From assembly GCF_021018895.1 (NCBI RefSeq), contig NC_079373.1, forward strand, positions 28,325,602 through 28,389,601: a stretch of 64,000 nucleotides of DNA, written 5' to 3'. Below are positions 39,934 to 56,100 of the stretch, piece by piece (the stretch's first letter is position 1; the number at the start of each line of letters is the position of its first letter). Source of the DNA: Seriola aureovittata (taxonomy: Eukaryota > Chordata > Actinopteri > Carangiformes > Carangidae). The notes below the pieces were generated by a model. That model made no database searches, had not been told where the DNA came from, and worked only from the letters and a program-made list of their open reading frames with translations. A program made the translations under genes and the position numbers.

Positions 39934-39939
39934 AATAAA
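39934..39939 (+). terminator. frs2: Candidate frs2 polyadenylation signal
   Basis: A canonical AATAAA in ggcacaataaatgtctg lies 344 bp after the stop codon. Mammalian FRS2 has a long 3' UTR, so further downstream sites are possible. Confidence 0.5.
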
Positions 39940-39959
39940 TGTCTGTGTTTTTATTTGTA

Positions 39960-41114
39960 TCTGGACGAGACTACACTCTGTCCCCCCCCGGCCCCCACTT
40001 TAACACTCGGTCTGTCGCTCCAAGGGTCTCTAAATCAAAACAATAAGAGTGTCTGGTGATGTCATGGGTAGTGTGGGCTCATGGGAGTTGTAGCTTTCAG
40101 CTGCTCCTGGTTTGATTCAGTGGTTCAGGAGGTTTTTACTAGCAGCTGAATTTTCCACAGAGGTGTCGTGCACCAGCTGATTATTATACACACACACACA
40201 AACATTTGTGATGATGTAAGAACACAACTCAACAACATAGAACATAGATTTACTTTTTATTTTAATGTGGAAAGTTACAGATTATAACTGATTTAATTTT
40301 CTGTTGATTGATTAATCACAACAGCTCTACACCACCTTATGACTTTTGACATTTTATAAACTAAATTATTTATCAGAGACAACCTTGCTCCAGGGGTAAT
40401 CAGCTGATTACTGATCAACATGTTTGATGTATAAGCAACTGATTGGCCTGATCATCTGAGGAGCCAACCTCGTCTTCATTTAATGTTTGACTTGAGATTC
40501 AAACGTTAAACCTTATTACGTATTGCTTTAGTATCAGAACTGAAACTCTTTGTTTGGTCCTCGGAGTCACTTCCTCCATCAGATGGTTCTGGTTTTGTGG
40601 GTTCAGGTCTGGAGGATCAGGATCAACCTGGGAAGACCTTCATCAGACAACGGTTGGCATGTCAACAGTGAACCAGTCAGTTTCAGGTATAGGTATAGTT
40701 TCAGGTATGCAGCTGTTTCCATGACAACAGGCAGCTCAAGAGTCCCAGGCCTACAGCTTCACCTCACTACAGGTGAGGGGGAGGAGCTCTGTAGACAGGT
40801 GTCAGTTTGATGTTTAAGACCAGAAAAATAAAACAAAACAAATCACATTTCAAATTAAATTTTGTTTTCACTGGACACGTCATCTGAATGTGTTTGGTTT
40901 TAAAAAAGCTGTAACTGCAACTGACCACATGGTGACGCTGTTGGGACCATCTTCCTGAGACTAATCTGAATCTGATGAGGATAAAAAGTTCATATTTTTT
41001 ATCAGGAGAGAAGTTCCTGTTGATCCTCATGAAACCGTTGTCACTAAACGTATCTGTCTCACTGCTGATTAAAGTTTGATAAGTGACGAGGAGTGTGAAA
41101 TACTGAAGAATAAT
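39960..41114. other. Intergenic or distal frs2 3' UTR, nothing recognised
   Basis: No conserved reading frame, RNA gene or repeat array is visible. A/T content rises toward the satellite. Confidence 0.6.
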
Positions 41115-44100
41115 GAGTTGTTCAGTGTAGAAATGTCATAGTATAAAGACAAAAGTAAAAAAAATGCTATAGTATTGTAAGTCATAAAAATGTCACAAAA
41201 CGTCATAGTATATAAAAATGTCAAAAAAGTCATGATACATTATGTCATAAAAATGTCAAAAAACGTCATGATATATCAAAGCATAAAATGTATTATAAGT
41301 CAAGTTTCAAAAAAGTGTCTTAACATATCAGTATGTCATCAAAAAAATGTAATAGTATATTGTAAGGCATAAAAATTAAAAAAAAACAGTATATAAAAGT
41401 TTCAAAAAAGTCATGCACTAAGTCCTAAAATGTCAAAAAAAATATATAGTAAGGCATACACATGTCAAAAAATATGGTATAGTAAGCCATAAGAATGTCA
41501 AAAAAGTCATTATAGATTGTCATAAAAATGTCAAAGCATAGTAAAGTTTAAAAATGTCACAAAACGTCATAATATATCAAGGTGTAAAACCTCATAGGCA
41601 TACAAGGCATACAAAGTCATAGTACAGTAAGGCATAAAATGTCATGTTTCATCTTGAAAAAGTCAGTATATATTATGTCATAAAAATGTCAAAAAACATG
41701 ATATATCAAGGCATAAAACATATCAAGGTGTAAAACCTCATAGGCATAAAATTTCAAAAAACCTCATAGTATATACAAATCTCAGAAAATGCTATAGTAT
41801 TGTAAAGTATAAAAATTCTAACCCAATAGTACAGTAAGCCATGAAAATGTCAAAAATGCGTGATAGTATACTAAGGCATAAAAACATCAAAAGACATTAT
41901 ACTATAGTAAGACATGAAAAAAGGTTTAAAAAACTCAGTCTACTAAGGCATGAAAAAAGTAAAAAAAAAGTCATAGTATAATAAGAGTCAAAAAAAGTCA
42001 AACAAAAAGAGTCATACTATTGTAAGACATGAAAAAAGTTTTTTTTTAAAAAGTCATAGAAAGTCATGAAAACATCAAAAAACGTCATACTATTGTAAGA
42101 CATGAAAAAAAATTTAAAAACTCATAGTATAGTTAGTCATGAAAACGTCAAAAAATGTCATAGTATAATAAGAAATGAAAAAAGTAAAAAAAAGTTATAG
42201 TATACTAAGCCATGAAAACATCAAAAAAGGTCATAGTATAATAAGGCACGAAAATGTAAAAAAAAAAAAAAACGTAAAAAAAAGACCAAAAAAACGTTAT
42301 AGTATAGTAAGGCACGAAAATGTCAAAAAAGTCATACAATAGTAAAACATGAAAAAAGTAAAAAAAAACATAGTATAGTAAGGCACGGAAATGTAAAAAA
42401 AAGTCATAGTATAATAAGACATGAAAAAAGTAAAAAAAAAAAAAGTGATACTATAGTAAGACATGAAAAAAGTAAAAAAAATTTCATAGTATATTAAGAC
42501 ATGAAAGAAGTAAAAAAAAAAAAAAAACGTAAAAAAAGTAAAAAAAAACGTCATAGTATAGTAAGGCACGAAAATGTCAAAAAAGTCATACAATAGTAAA
42601 ACATGAAAAAAGTAAAAAAAAACGTCATAGTATAGTAAGGCATGAAAATGTCAAAAACAACGTCATGATATAGTAAAAATGCCAAAAACGTCATAGTATA
42701 GTCAGGCACAAAACGTCACAGTATAGTAAGGCATAAAAATGCCAAAAAAAGTCATATTCTAGTAGAGCATAAAAATGGCAAAAAAACGTCATAGTATAGT
42801 CAGGCACAAAACGTCACAGTATAGTAAGGCATAAAAATGTCAAAAAACGTCATAGTATAGTATGGCATAAAATTTAAGAAAAACATCATAGTATAATAAG
42901 GCATAAAAATGCCAAAAAAAGTCATATTCTAGTAAAGCATAAAAATGGCAAAAAACGTCATAGTATAGTCAGGCATAAAAATGCCAAAAAAATACATATT
43001 ATAGTAGAGCATAAAAATGGCAAAAAACGTCATATTATAGTCAGGCACAAAATGTCACAGTATAGCAAGGCAAAAAAATGCCAAAAAAAGTCATATTCTA
43101 GTAAAGCATAAAAATGGCAAAAAACGTCATAGTATAGTCAGGCATAAAAATGCCAAAAAAATACATATTATAGTAGAGCATAAAAATGGCAAAAAACGTC
43201 ATATTATAGTCAGGCACAAAATGTCACAGTATAGCAAGGCAAAAAAATGCCAAAAAACGTCATAGTATAGTAAGGCATAAAAATGTCAAAAAACGTCATA
43301 GTATAGTATGGCATAAAATTTAAGAAAAACATCATAGTATAATAAGGCATAAAAATGGCAAAAAACGTCATAGTATAGTCAGGCATAAAAATGCCAAAAA
43401 TATACATATTATAGTAGAGCATAAAAACGGCAAAAAACGTCATAGTATAGTATGGCATAACATTTCAAAAAAACATCATAGTATAATAAGGCATAGAAAT
43501 GGCAAAAAACGTCATAGTATAGTCAGGCACAAAACGTCACAGTATAGTAAGGCATAAAAATGCCAAAAAAGTCATATTCTAGTAGAGCATAGAAATGGCA
43601 AAAAAACGTCATAGTATAGTCAGGCATAAAAATGCCAAAAATATACATATTATAGTAGAGCATAAAAACGGCAAAAAACGTCATAGTATAGTATGGCATA
43701 ACATTTCAAAAAGACATCATAGTATAATAAGGCATAGAAATGGCAAAAAACGTCATAGTATAGTCAGGCACAAAACGTCACAGTATAGTAAGGCATAGAA
43801 ATGCCCAAAAAAGTCATATTCTAGTAGAGCATAAAAATGGCAAAAAACGTCATATTCTAGTAAAGCATAAAAATGTCAAAAAACGTCATAGTATAGTATG
43901 GCATAAAATTTAAGAAAAACATCATAGTATAGTCAGGCACAAAACGTCACAGTATGGTAAGGCAAAAAAATGGCAAAAAACGTCATATTCTAGTAAAGCA
44001 TAAAAATGTCAAAAAACGTCATAGTATTGTATGGCATAAAATTTTTTAAAAAACTCATAGTATAATAAGGCAAAAAAATGCCAAAAAAAGTCATATTATA

Positions 44101-47100
44101 GTAGAGCATGAAAATGGCAAAAAACGTCATATTCTAGTAAAGCATAAAAATGTCAAAAAACGTCATAGTATAGTATGGCATAAAATTTAAGAAAAACATC
44201 ATAGTATAATAAGGCATAAAAATGGCAAAAAACGTCAGAGTATAGTCAGGCATAAAAATGCCAAAAATATACATATTATAGTAGAGCATAAAAATGGCAA
44301 AAAACGTCATAGTATAGTCAGGCACAAAACGTCACAGTATGGTAAGGCAAAAAAATGCCAAAAAAAGTCATATTATAGTAGAGCATGAAAATGGCAAAAA
44401 ACGTCATATTCTAGTAGAGCATAAAAATGTCAAAAAACGTCATATTATAGTAGAGCATAAAAATGGCAAAAAACGTCATAGGCATAAAATTTCAAAAAAA
44501 CATCATAGTATAATAAGGCATAAAAATGGCAAAAAACGTCATAGTATAGTCAGGCACAAAACGTCACAGTATAGTAAGGCATAAAAATGCCAAAAAAGTC
44601 ATATTCTAGTAGAGCATAAAAATGGCAAAAAACGTCATAGTATAGTCAGGCATAAAAATGCCAAAAATATACATATTATAGTAGAGCATAAAAACGGCAA
44701 AAAACGTCATAGTATAGTATGGCATAACATTTCAAAAAAACATCATAGTATAATAAGGCATAGAAATGGCAAAAAACGTCATAGTATAGTCAGGCACAAA
44801 ACGTCACAGTATAGTAAGGCAAAAAAATGCCAAAAAAAGTCATATTATAGTAGAGCATGAAAATGGCAAAAAACGTCATATTTTAGTAAAGCATAAAAAT
44901 GTCAAAAAACGTCATAGTATAGTATGGCATAAAATTTAAGAAAAACATCATAGTATAATAAGGCATAAAAATGGCAAAAAACGTCAGAGTATAGTCAGGC
45001 ATAAAAATGCCAAAAATATACATATTATAGTAGAGCATAAAAATGGCAAAAAACGTCATAGTATAGTCAGGCACAAAACGTCACAGTATGGTAAGGCAAA
45101 AAAATGCCAAAAAAAGTCATATTATAGTAGAGCATGAAAATGGCAAAAAACGTCATATACTAGTAGAGCATAAAAATGTCAAAAAACGTCATATTATAGT
45201 AGAGCATAAAAATGGCAAAAAACGTCATAGGCATAAAATTTCAAAAAAACATCATAGTATAATAAGGCATAAAAATGGCAAAAAACGTCATAGTATAGTC
45301 AGGCACAAAACGTCACAGTATAGTAAGGCAAAAAAATGCCAAAAAAAGTCATATTCTAGTAGAGCATAAAAATGGCAAAAAACGTCATATTATAGTCAGG
45401 CATAAAAATGCCAAAAATATACATATTATAGTAGAGCATAAAAATGGCAAAAAACGTCATAGTATAGTATGGCATAAAATTTCAAAAAAACATCATAGTA
45501 TAATAAGGCATAGAAATGGCAAAAAACGTCATAGTATAGTAGAGCATAAAAATGCCAAAAAACATCACAGTATAGTAAGGCATAGAAATGGCAAAAAAAG
45601 TCATATTCTAGTAGAGCATAAAAATGGCAAAAAACGTCATAGTATAGTCAGGCAAACAAATGCCAAAAAAAGTCATATTATAGTAGAGAATAAAAATGTC
45701 AAAAAAAGTCATATTCTAGTAGAGCATAAAAATGGCAAAAAACGTCATATTCTAGTAAAACATAAAAATGTCAAAAAACGTCATAGTATTGTATGGCATA
45801 AAATTTAAAAAAAAAATCATAGTATAATAAGGCAAAGAAATGCCGAAAAAAGTCATATTCTAGTAGAGCATAAAAATGGCAAAAAACATCATAGTATAGT
45901 CAGGCATAAAAATGCCAAAAAAATACATATTATAGTAGAGCATAAAAATGGCAAAAAAACGTCATATTATAGTCAGGCACAAAATGTCACAGTATAGCAA
46001 GGCAAAAAAATGCCAAAAAAAGTCATATTATAGTAGAGCACAAAAATGGCAAAAAACATCATAGTATAGGCAGGCACAAAACGTCACAGTATAGTAAGGC
46101 AAAAAAATGCCAAAAAAAGTCATATTCTAGTAAAGCATAAAAATGGCAAAAAACGTCATAGTATAGTCAGGCATAAAAATGCCAAAAAAATACATATTAT
46201 AGTAGAGCATAAAAATGGCAAAAAACGTCATGGTATAGTATGGCATAAAATTTAAAAAAAACATCATAGTATAATAAGGCATTAAAATGGCAAAAAAATG
46301 TCATAGTATAGTCAGGAACAAAATGTCACAGTATAGTCAGGCATAAAAATGCCAAAAAAATACATATTATAGTAGAGCATAAAAATGGCAAAAAAACGTC
46401 ATAGTATAGTATGGCATAAAATTTCAAAAAACGTCATAGTATAATAAAGTATAAAAATGGCAAAAAACGTCATAGTATAATAAAGTATAAAAATGGCAAA
46501 AAACGTCATAGTATAGTCAGGCACAAAACGTCACAGTATAGTAAGGCATAAAAATGCCAAAAAAGTCATATTCTAGTAGAGCATAAAAATGGCAAAAAAC
46601 GTCATAGTATAGTCAGGCATAAAAATGCCAAAAATATACATATTATAGTAGAGCATAAAAACGGCAAAAAACGTCATAGTATAGTATGGCATAACATTTC
46701 AAAAAAACATCATAGTATAATAAGGCATAGAAATGGCAAAAAACGTCATAGTATAGTCAGGCACAAAACGTCACAGTATAGTAAGGCATAAAAATGCCAA
46801 AAAAGTCATATTCTAGTAGAGCATAAAAATGGCAAAAAAATGTCATAGTATAGTCAGGAACAAAATGTCACAGTATAGTAAGGCATAAAAATGCCAAAAA
46901 AATACATATTATAGTAGAGCATAAAAATGGCAAAAAAACGTCATAGTATAGTATGGCATAAAATTTCAAAAAACGTCATAGTATAATAAGGCATAAAAAT
47001 GGCAAAAAACGTCATAGTATAGTCAGGCATAAAAATGCCAAAAATATACATATTATAGTAGAGCACAAAAATGGCAAAAAACGTCATAGTATAGTCAGGC

Positions 47101-50100
47101 ACAAAACCTCACAGTATAGTAAGGCATAGAAATGCCAAAAAAAGTCATATTCTAGTAGAGCATAACAATGGCAAAAAACGTCATAGTATACTCAGGCACA
47201 AAACATCACAGTATAGTAAGGCATAAAAATGCCAAAAAAAGTCATATGCTAGTAGAGCATAACAATGGCAAAAAACGTCATAGTATAGTCAAGGACAAAA
47301 CGTCACAGTATAATAAGGCAAAAAAAAAGTCATATTCTAGTAGAGCATAAAAATGGCAAAAAACGTCATAGTATAATCAGGCACAAAACGTCACAGTATA
47401 GTAAAGCATAAAAATGCCAAAAAAATACATATTATAGTAGAGCATAAAAATGGCAAAAAACGTCATAGTATAGTCAGGCAAACAAATGCCAAAAAAAGTC
47501 ATATTATAGTAGAGAATAAAAATGTCAAAAAACGTCATAGTATTGTATGGCATAAAATTTCAAAAAATGTCATAGTATAATAAGGCATAAAAATTGCAAA
47601 AAAACGTCATAGTATAGTATGGCATAAAATGGCAAAAAACATCATAGTATAGTATGGCATAAAATTATTAAAAATGTCATCGTATACTAAGGCATAAAAA
47701 TGGCAAAAAACGTCATAGTATAGTCAGGCAAACAAATGCCAAAAAAAGTCATATTATAGTAGAGCATAAAAATGTCAAAAAACGTCATAGTATAGTATGG
47801 CATAAAATTTCGAAAGACGTCATAGTATAATAAGGCATAAAAATGGCAAAAAACGTCATAGTATAGTCAGGCACAAAACGTCACAGTATAGTAAGGCATA
47901 AAAATGCCAAAAAAATACATATTATAGTAGAGCATAAAAATGGCAAAAAACGTCACAGTATAGTCAGGCAAAAAAATGCCAAAAAAAGTCATATTATAGT
48001 AGAGAATAAAAATGGCAAAAAACGTCATAGTATAGTAAGGCACAAAACATCACAGTATAGTAAGGCAAAAAAATGCCAAAAAAAGTCATATCCTAGTAGA
48101 GCATAAAAATGGCAAAAAAACGTCATAGTATTGTATGGCATAAAATTTCAAAAAAACATCATAGTATAATAAGGCATAAAAATTGCAAAAAACGTCATAG
48201 TATAGTGAGGCACAAAACGTCAAAGTATAGTAAGGCAAAAATATGCCAAAAAAAGTCATATTCTAGTAGAGCATAAAAATGGCAAAAAAACGTCATAGTA
48301 TAGTATGGCATAAAATTTCAAAAAACGTCATAGTATAATAAAGCATAAAAATGGCAAAAAACGTCATAGTATAGTCAGGCACAAAATGTCACAGTATAGT
48401 AAGGCATAAAAATGCCAAAAAAAGTCATATGCTAGTAGAGCATAAAAATGGCAAAAAAAAACGTCATAGTATAATCAGGCACAAAACGTCACAGTATAGT
48501 AAGGCATAAAAATTCCAAAAAAGTCATATTCTAGTAGAGCATAAAAATGGCAAAAAACGTCATAGTATAGTCAGGCATAAAAATGGCAAAAATATACATA
48601 TTATAGTAGAGCATAAAAATGGCAAAAAACATCATAGTATAGTATGGCATAAAATTTAAAAAAAAACATCATAGTATAATAAGGCATAAAAATGGCAAAA
48701 AACGTCATAGTATAGTCAGGCACAAAACATCACAGTATAGTAAGGCATAAAAATGCCAAAAAAAGTCATATGCTAGTAGAGCATAACAATGTCAAAAAAC
48801 GTCATAGGCATAAAATTTCAAAAAAACATCACAGTATAGTAAGGCATAAAAATGCCAAAAAAAGTAATATTATAGTAGAGCATAAAAATGGCAAAAAACG
48901 TCATAGTATAGGCAGGCACAAAACGTCACAGTATAGTAAGGCAAAAAAATGCCAAAAAAAGTCATATTCTAGTAAAGCATAAAAATGGCAAAAAACGTCA
49001 TAGTATAGTCAGGCATAAAAATGCCAAAAAAATACATATTATAGTAGAGCATAAAAATGCCAAAAAAGTCATATTCTAGTAGAGCATAGAAATGGCAAAA
49101 AAACGTCATAGTATAGTCAGGCACAAAATGTCACAGTATAGTAAGGCAAAAAAAATGCCAAAAAAAGTCATATTCTAGTAGAGCATAAAAATGGCAAAAA
49201 ACGTCATAGTATAGTCAGGCATAAAAATGCCAAAAAAAGTCATATTCTAGTAGAGCATAAAAATGGCAAAAAACGTCATAGTATTGTATGGCATAAAATT
49301 TAAAAAAAAAATCATAGTATAATAAGGCAAAAAAATGCCAAAAAAAGTCATATTCTAGTAGAGCATAAAAATGGCAAAAAACATCATATTATAGTCAGGC
49401 ACAAAACGTCACAGTATAGTAAGGCATAAAAATGCCAAAAAAGTCATATTCTAGTAGAGCATAAAAATGGCAAAAAAAGTCATAGTATAGTCAGGCATAA
49501 AAATGGCAAAAATATACATATTATAGTAGAGCATAAAAATGGCAAAAAACGTCATAGTATAGTATGGCATAAAATTTCAAAAAAACATCATAGTATAATA
49601 AGGCATAGAAATGGCAAAAAACGTCATAGTATAGTCAGGCACAAAACGTCACAGTATAGTAAGGCATAAAAATGCCAAAAAAATACATATTATAGTAGAG
49701 CATAAAAATGGCAAAAAACGTCACAGTATAGTCAGGCAAAAAAATGCCAAAAAAAGTCATATTATAGTAGAGAATAAAAATGGCAAAAAACGTCATAGTA
49801 TAGTCAGGCACAAAACATCACAGTATAGTAAGGCAAAAAAATGCCAAAAAAAGTCATGTCCTAGTAGAGCATAAAAATGGCAAAAAACGTCATAGTATAG
49901 TCAGGCACAAAACATCACAGTATAGTAAGGCAAAAAAATGCCAAAAAAAGTCATGTCCTAGTAGAGCATAAAAATGGCAAAAAAACGTCATAGTATTGTA
50001 TGGCATAAAATTTCAAAAAAACATCATAGTATAATAAGGCATAAAAATTGCAAAAAACGTCATAGTATAGTGAGGCACAAAACGTCAAAGTATAGTAAGG

Positions 50101-53100
50101 CAAAAATATGCCAAAAAAAGTCATATTCTAGTAGAGCATAAAAATGGCAAAAAAACGTCATAGTATAGTATGGCATAAAATTTCAAAAAACGTCATAGTA
50201 TAATAAAGCATAAAAATGGCAAAAAACGTCATAGTATAGTCAGGCACAAAATGTCACAGTATAGTAAGGCATAAAAATGCCAAAAAAAGTCATATGCTAG
50301 TAGAGCATAAAAATGGCAAAAAAAACGTCATAGTATAGTCAGGCACAAAACGTCACAGTATAGTAAGGCATAAAAATTCCAAAAAAGTCATATTCTAGTA
50401 GAGCATAAAAATGGCAAAAAACGTCATAGTATAGTCAGGCATAAAAATGGCAAAAATATACATATTATAGTAGAGCATAAAAATGGCAAAAAACATCATA
50501 GTATAGTATGGCATAAAATTTTAAAAAAAACATCATAGTATAATAAGGCATAAAAATGGCAAAAAACGTCACAGTATAGTCAGGCACAAAACGTCACAGT
50601 ATAGTAAAGCATAAAAATGCCAAAAAAAGTCATTTTATAGTAGAGCATAAAAATGTCAAAAAACGTCATAGGCATAAAATTTCAAAAAAACATCACAGTA
50701 TAGTAAGGCATAAAAATGCCAAAAAAAGTCATTTTATAGTAGAGCATAAAAATGGCAAAAAACGTCATAGTATAGGCAGGCACAAAACGTCATAGTATAA
50801 TAAGGCAAAAAAATGCCAAAAAAAGTCATATTCTAGTAGAGCATAAAAATGGCAAAAAACATCATAGTATAGTCAGGCATAAAAATGCCAAAAAAATACA
50901 TATTATAGTAGAGCATAAAAATGGCAAAAAACGTCATATTATAGTCAGGCACAAAACGTCACAGTATAGTAAGGCATAAAAATGCCAAAAAAGTCATATT
51001 ATAGTAGAGCATAAAAATGCCAAAAAAAGTCATAGTATAGTCAGGCATAAAAATGGCAAAAATATACATATTATAGTAGAGCATAAAAATGGCAAAAAAC
51101 GTCATAGTATAGTATGGCATAAAATTTCAAAAAAACATCATAGTATAATAAGGCATAGAAATGGCAAAAAACGTCATAGTATAGTCAGGCACAAAACGTC
51201 ACAGTATAGTAAGGCATAAAAATGCCAAAAAAGTCATATTCTAGTAGAGCATAGAAATGGCAAAAAAACGTCATAGTATAGTCAGGCACAAAATGTCACA
51301 GTATAGTAAGGCAAAAAAAATGCCAAAAAAAGTCATATTCTAGTAGAGCATAAAAATGGCAAAAAACGTCATAGTATAGTCAGGCATAAAAATGCCAAAA
51401 ATATACATATTATAGTAGAGCATAAAAATGGCAAAAAACGTCATAGTATAGTATGGCATAAAATTTCAAAAAAACATCATAGTATAATAAGGCATAGAAA
51501 TGGCAAAAAACGTCATAGTATAGTCAGGCACAAAACATCACAGTATAGTAAGGCATAAAAATGCCAAAAAAAGTCATATGCTAGTAGAGCATAACAATGG
51601 CAAAAAACGTCATAGTATAGTCAAGGACAAAACGTCACGGTATAATAAGGCAAAAAAAAAGTCATATTCTAGTAGAGCATAAAAATGGCAAAAAACGTCA
51701 TAGTATAATCAGGCACAAAACGTCACAGTATAGTAAAGCATAAAAATGCCAAAAAAATACATATTATAGTAGAGCATAAAAATGGCAAAAAACATCATAG
51801 TATAGTCCGGCAAACAAATGCCAAAAAAAGTCATATTATAGTAGAGAATAAAAATGTCAAAAAAAGTCATATTCTAGTAGAGCATAAAAATGCCAAAAAA
51901 CGTCATATTCTAGTAAAGCATAAAAATGTCAAAAAACATCATAGTATAGTCAGGCACAAAACGTCACAGTATGGTAAGGCAAAAAAATGTCAAAAAACTT
52001 CATATTCTAGTAAAGCATAAAAATGTCAAAAAACGTCATAGTATTGTATGGCATAAAATTTAAAAAAAAAAATCATAGTATAATAAGGCAAAATAATGCC
52101 AAAAAAAGTCATATTCTAGTAGAGCATAAAAATGGCAAAAAACATCATAGTATAGTCAGGCATAAAAATGCCAAAAAAATACATATTATAGTAGAGCATA
52201 AAAATGGCAAAAAACGTCATATTATAGTCAGGCACAAAATGTCACAGTATAGCAAGGCAAAAAAATGCCAAAAAAGTCATATTCTAGTAGAGCATAAAAA
52301 TGGCAAAAAACGTCATAGTATAGGCAGGCACAAAACGTCACAGTATAGTAAGGCAAAAAAATGCCAAAAAAAGTCATATTCTAGTAAAGCATAAAAATGG
52401 CAAAAAACGTCATAGTATAGTCAGGCATAAAAATGCCAAAAAAATACATATTATAGTAGAGCATAAAAATGGCAAAAAACGTCATGGTATAGTATGGCAT
52501 AAAATTTAAAATAAACATCATAGTATAATAAGGCATAAAAATGGCAAAAAAACGTCATAGTATAGTCAGGCACAAAATGTCACAGTATAGTAAGGCAAAC
52601 AAATGCCAAAAAAAGTCATATTATAGTAGAGCATGAAAATGGCAAAAAACGTCATATTCTAGTAGAGCATAAAAATGGCAAAAAACGTCATAGTATAGTC
52701 AGGCATAAAAATGCCAAAAATATACATATTATAGTAGAGCATAAAAATGGCAAAAAACGTCATAGTATAGTATGGCATAAAATTTCAAAAAACGTCATAG
52801 TATAATAAAGTATAAAAATGGCAAAAAACGTCATAGTATAATAAAGTATAAAAATGGCAAAAAACGTCATAGTATAGTCAGGCACAAAACGTCACAGTAT
52901 AGTAAGGCATAAAAATGCCAAAAAAGTCATATTCTAGTAGAGCATAAAAATGGCAAAAAACGTCATAGTATAGTATGGCATAAAATTTCAAAAAAACATC
53001 ATAGTATAATAAGGCATAGAAATGGCAAAAAACGTCATAGTATAGTCAGGCACAAAACGTCACAGTATAGTAAGGCATAAAAATGCCAAAAAAGTCATAT

Positions 53101-56100
53101 TCTAGTAGAGCATAGAAATGGCAAAAAAACGTCATAGTATAGTCAGGCACAAAATGTCACAGTATAGTAAGGCAAAAAAAATGCCAAAAAAAGTCATATT
53201 CTAGTAGAGCATAAAAATGGCAAAAAACGTCATAGTATAGTATGGCATAAAATTTCAAAAAAACATCATAGTATAATAAGGCATAGAAATGGCAAAAAAC
53301 GTCATAGTATAGTAGAGCATAAAAATGGCAAAAAACGTCATAGTATAGTCAGGCACAAAACATCACAGTATAGTAAGGCATAAAAATGCCAAAAAAAGTC
53401 ATATGCTAGTAGAGCATAACAATCGCAAAAAACGTCATAGTATAGTCAAGGACAAAACGTCACAGTATAATAAGCCAAAAAAAAAGTCATATTCTAGTAG
53501 AGCATAAAAATGGCAAAAAACGTCATAGTATAATCAGGCACAAAACGTCACAGTATAGTAAAGCATAAAAATGCAAAAAAATACATATTATAGTAGAGCA
53601 TAAAAATGGCAAAAAACGTCACAGTATAGTCAGGCAAACAAATGCCAAAAAAAGTCATATTATAGTAGAGAATAAAAATGTCAAAAAAACTCATATTATA
53701 GTAGAGCATAAAAATGTCAAAAAACGTCATAGTATTGTATGGCATAAAATTTCAAAAAATGTCATAGTATAATAAGGCATAAAAATTGCAAAAAAACGTC
53801 ATAGTATAGTATGGCATAAAATGGCAAAAAACATCATAGTATAGTATGGCATAAAATTATTAAAAATGTCATCGTATACTAAGGCATAAAAATGGCAAAA
53901 AAAGTCATAGTATAGTCAGGCAAACTAATGCCAAAAGAAGTCATATTATAGTAGAGCATAAAAATGTCAAAAAACATCATAGTATAGTCAGGCACAAAAC
54001 GTCACAGTATAGTAAGGCAAACAAATGCCAAAAAAAGTCATATTATAGTAGAGTATAAAAATGTCAAAAAACCTCATAGTATTGTATGGCATAAAATTTC
54101 AAAAAATGTCATAGTATAATAAGGCATAAAAATTGCAAAAAAACGTCATAGTATAGTATGGCATAAAATGGCAAAAAAACATCATAGTATAGTATGGCAT
54201 AAAATTATTAAAAATGTCATCGTATACTAAGGCATAAAAATGGCAAAAAACGTCATAGTATTGTTTGACATAAAATTTCAAAAAATGTCATAGTATAATA
54301 AGGCATAAAAATTGCAAAAAAACGTCATAGTATAGTATGGCATAAAATGGCAAAAAACATCATAGTACAGTATGGCATAAAATTTTTAAAAATTTCATCG
54401 TATACTAAGGCATAAAAATGCCAAAAAAAGTCATATTATAGTAGAGCATAAAAATGCCAAAAAACGTCATAGTATTGTATGGCATAAAAATAAACAAAGA
54501 AACATCATAGTATAATAAGGCATAAAAATGGCAAAAAACGTCACAGTATAATAAGGCAAAAAAAATGCCAAAAAAAGTCATATTCTAGTAGAGCATAAAA
54601 ATGGCAAAAAACGTCATAGTATAGTCAGGCACAAAACGTCACAGTATAGTAAAGCATAAAAATGCCAAAAAAATACATATTATAGTACAGAATAAAAATG
54701 TCAAAAAAAGTCATAGTATAGTCAGGCACAAAACGTCACAGTATAGTAAGGCAAAAAAATGCCAAAAAAAGTCATATTATAGTAGAGCATAAAAATGTCA
54801 AAAAACGTCATAGTATAGTCAGGCACAAAACGTCACAGTATAGTAAGGCAAAAAAATGCCAAAAAAAGTCATATTATAGTAGAGCATAAAAATGTCAAAA
54901 AACGTCATAGTATAGTCAGGCACAAAACGTCACAGTATAGTAAGGCAAAAAAATGTCCAAAAAAGTCATATTATAGTAAAGCATAAAAATGTCAAAAAAC
55001 GTCATAGTATTGTATGGCATAAAATTTCAAAAAACATCATAGTATAATAAGGCATAAAAATGGCAAAAAACGTCATAGTATAGTCAGGCACAAAACGTCA
55101 CAGTATAGTAAGGCAAAAAAATGCCCAAAAAAGTCATATTCTAGTAGAGCATAAAAATGGCAAAAAACGTCATAGTATAGTCAGGCATAAAAATGCCAAA
55201 AAAATACATATTATAGTAGAACATAAAAATGGCAAAAAACGTCATAATATAGTATGGCATAAAATTTCAAAAAAACATCATAGTATAATAAGGCATAAAA
55301 ATGGCAAAAGACGTCAAAGTATAGTCAGGCACAAAACGTCACAGTATAGTAAGGCAAAAAAAAGCCAAAAAAAGTCATATTATAGTAGAGCATAAAAATG
55401 TCAAAAAACGTCATAGTATTGTATGGCATAAAATTTAAAAAAATGTCATAGTATAATAAGGCATAAAAATTGCAAAAAAACGTCATAGTATAGTCAGGCA
55501 AACAAATGCCAAAAAAAGTCATATTATAGTAGAGCATAAAAATGTCAAAAAACGTCATAGTATAGTCAGGCACAAAACGTCACAGTATAGTAAGGCAAAA
55601 AAATGCCAAAAAAAGTCATATTATAGTAGAGCATAAAAATGTCAAAAAAACGTCATAATATAGTCAGGCACAAAACGTCACAGTATAGTAAGGCAAAAAA
55701 ATGCCCAAAAAAGTCATATTATAGTAAAGCATAAAAATGTCAAAAAACGTCATAGTATTGTATGGCATAAAATTTCAAAATACATCATAGTATAATAAGG
55801 CATAAAAATGGCAAAAAACGTCATAGTATAGTCAGGCACAAAACGTCACAGTATAGTAAGGCAAAAAAATGCCAAAAAAAGTCATATTCTAGTAGAGTAG
55901 AAAAAAATGGCAAAAAACGTAATAGTATTGTATTTTTCGAAAAAACATCATAGTATAATAAGGCATAAAAATGGCAAAAAACGTCATAGTATAGTCAGGC
56001 ACAAAACGTCACAGTATAGTAAGGCAAAAAAATGCCCAAAAAAGTCATATTCTAGTAGAGCATAAAAATGGCAAAAAACGTCATAGTATAGTCAGGCATA

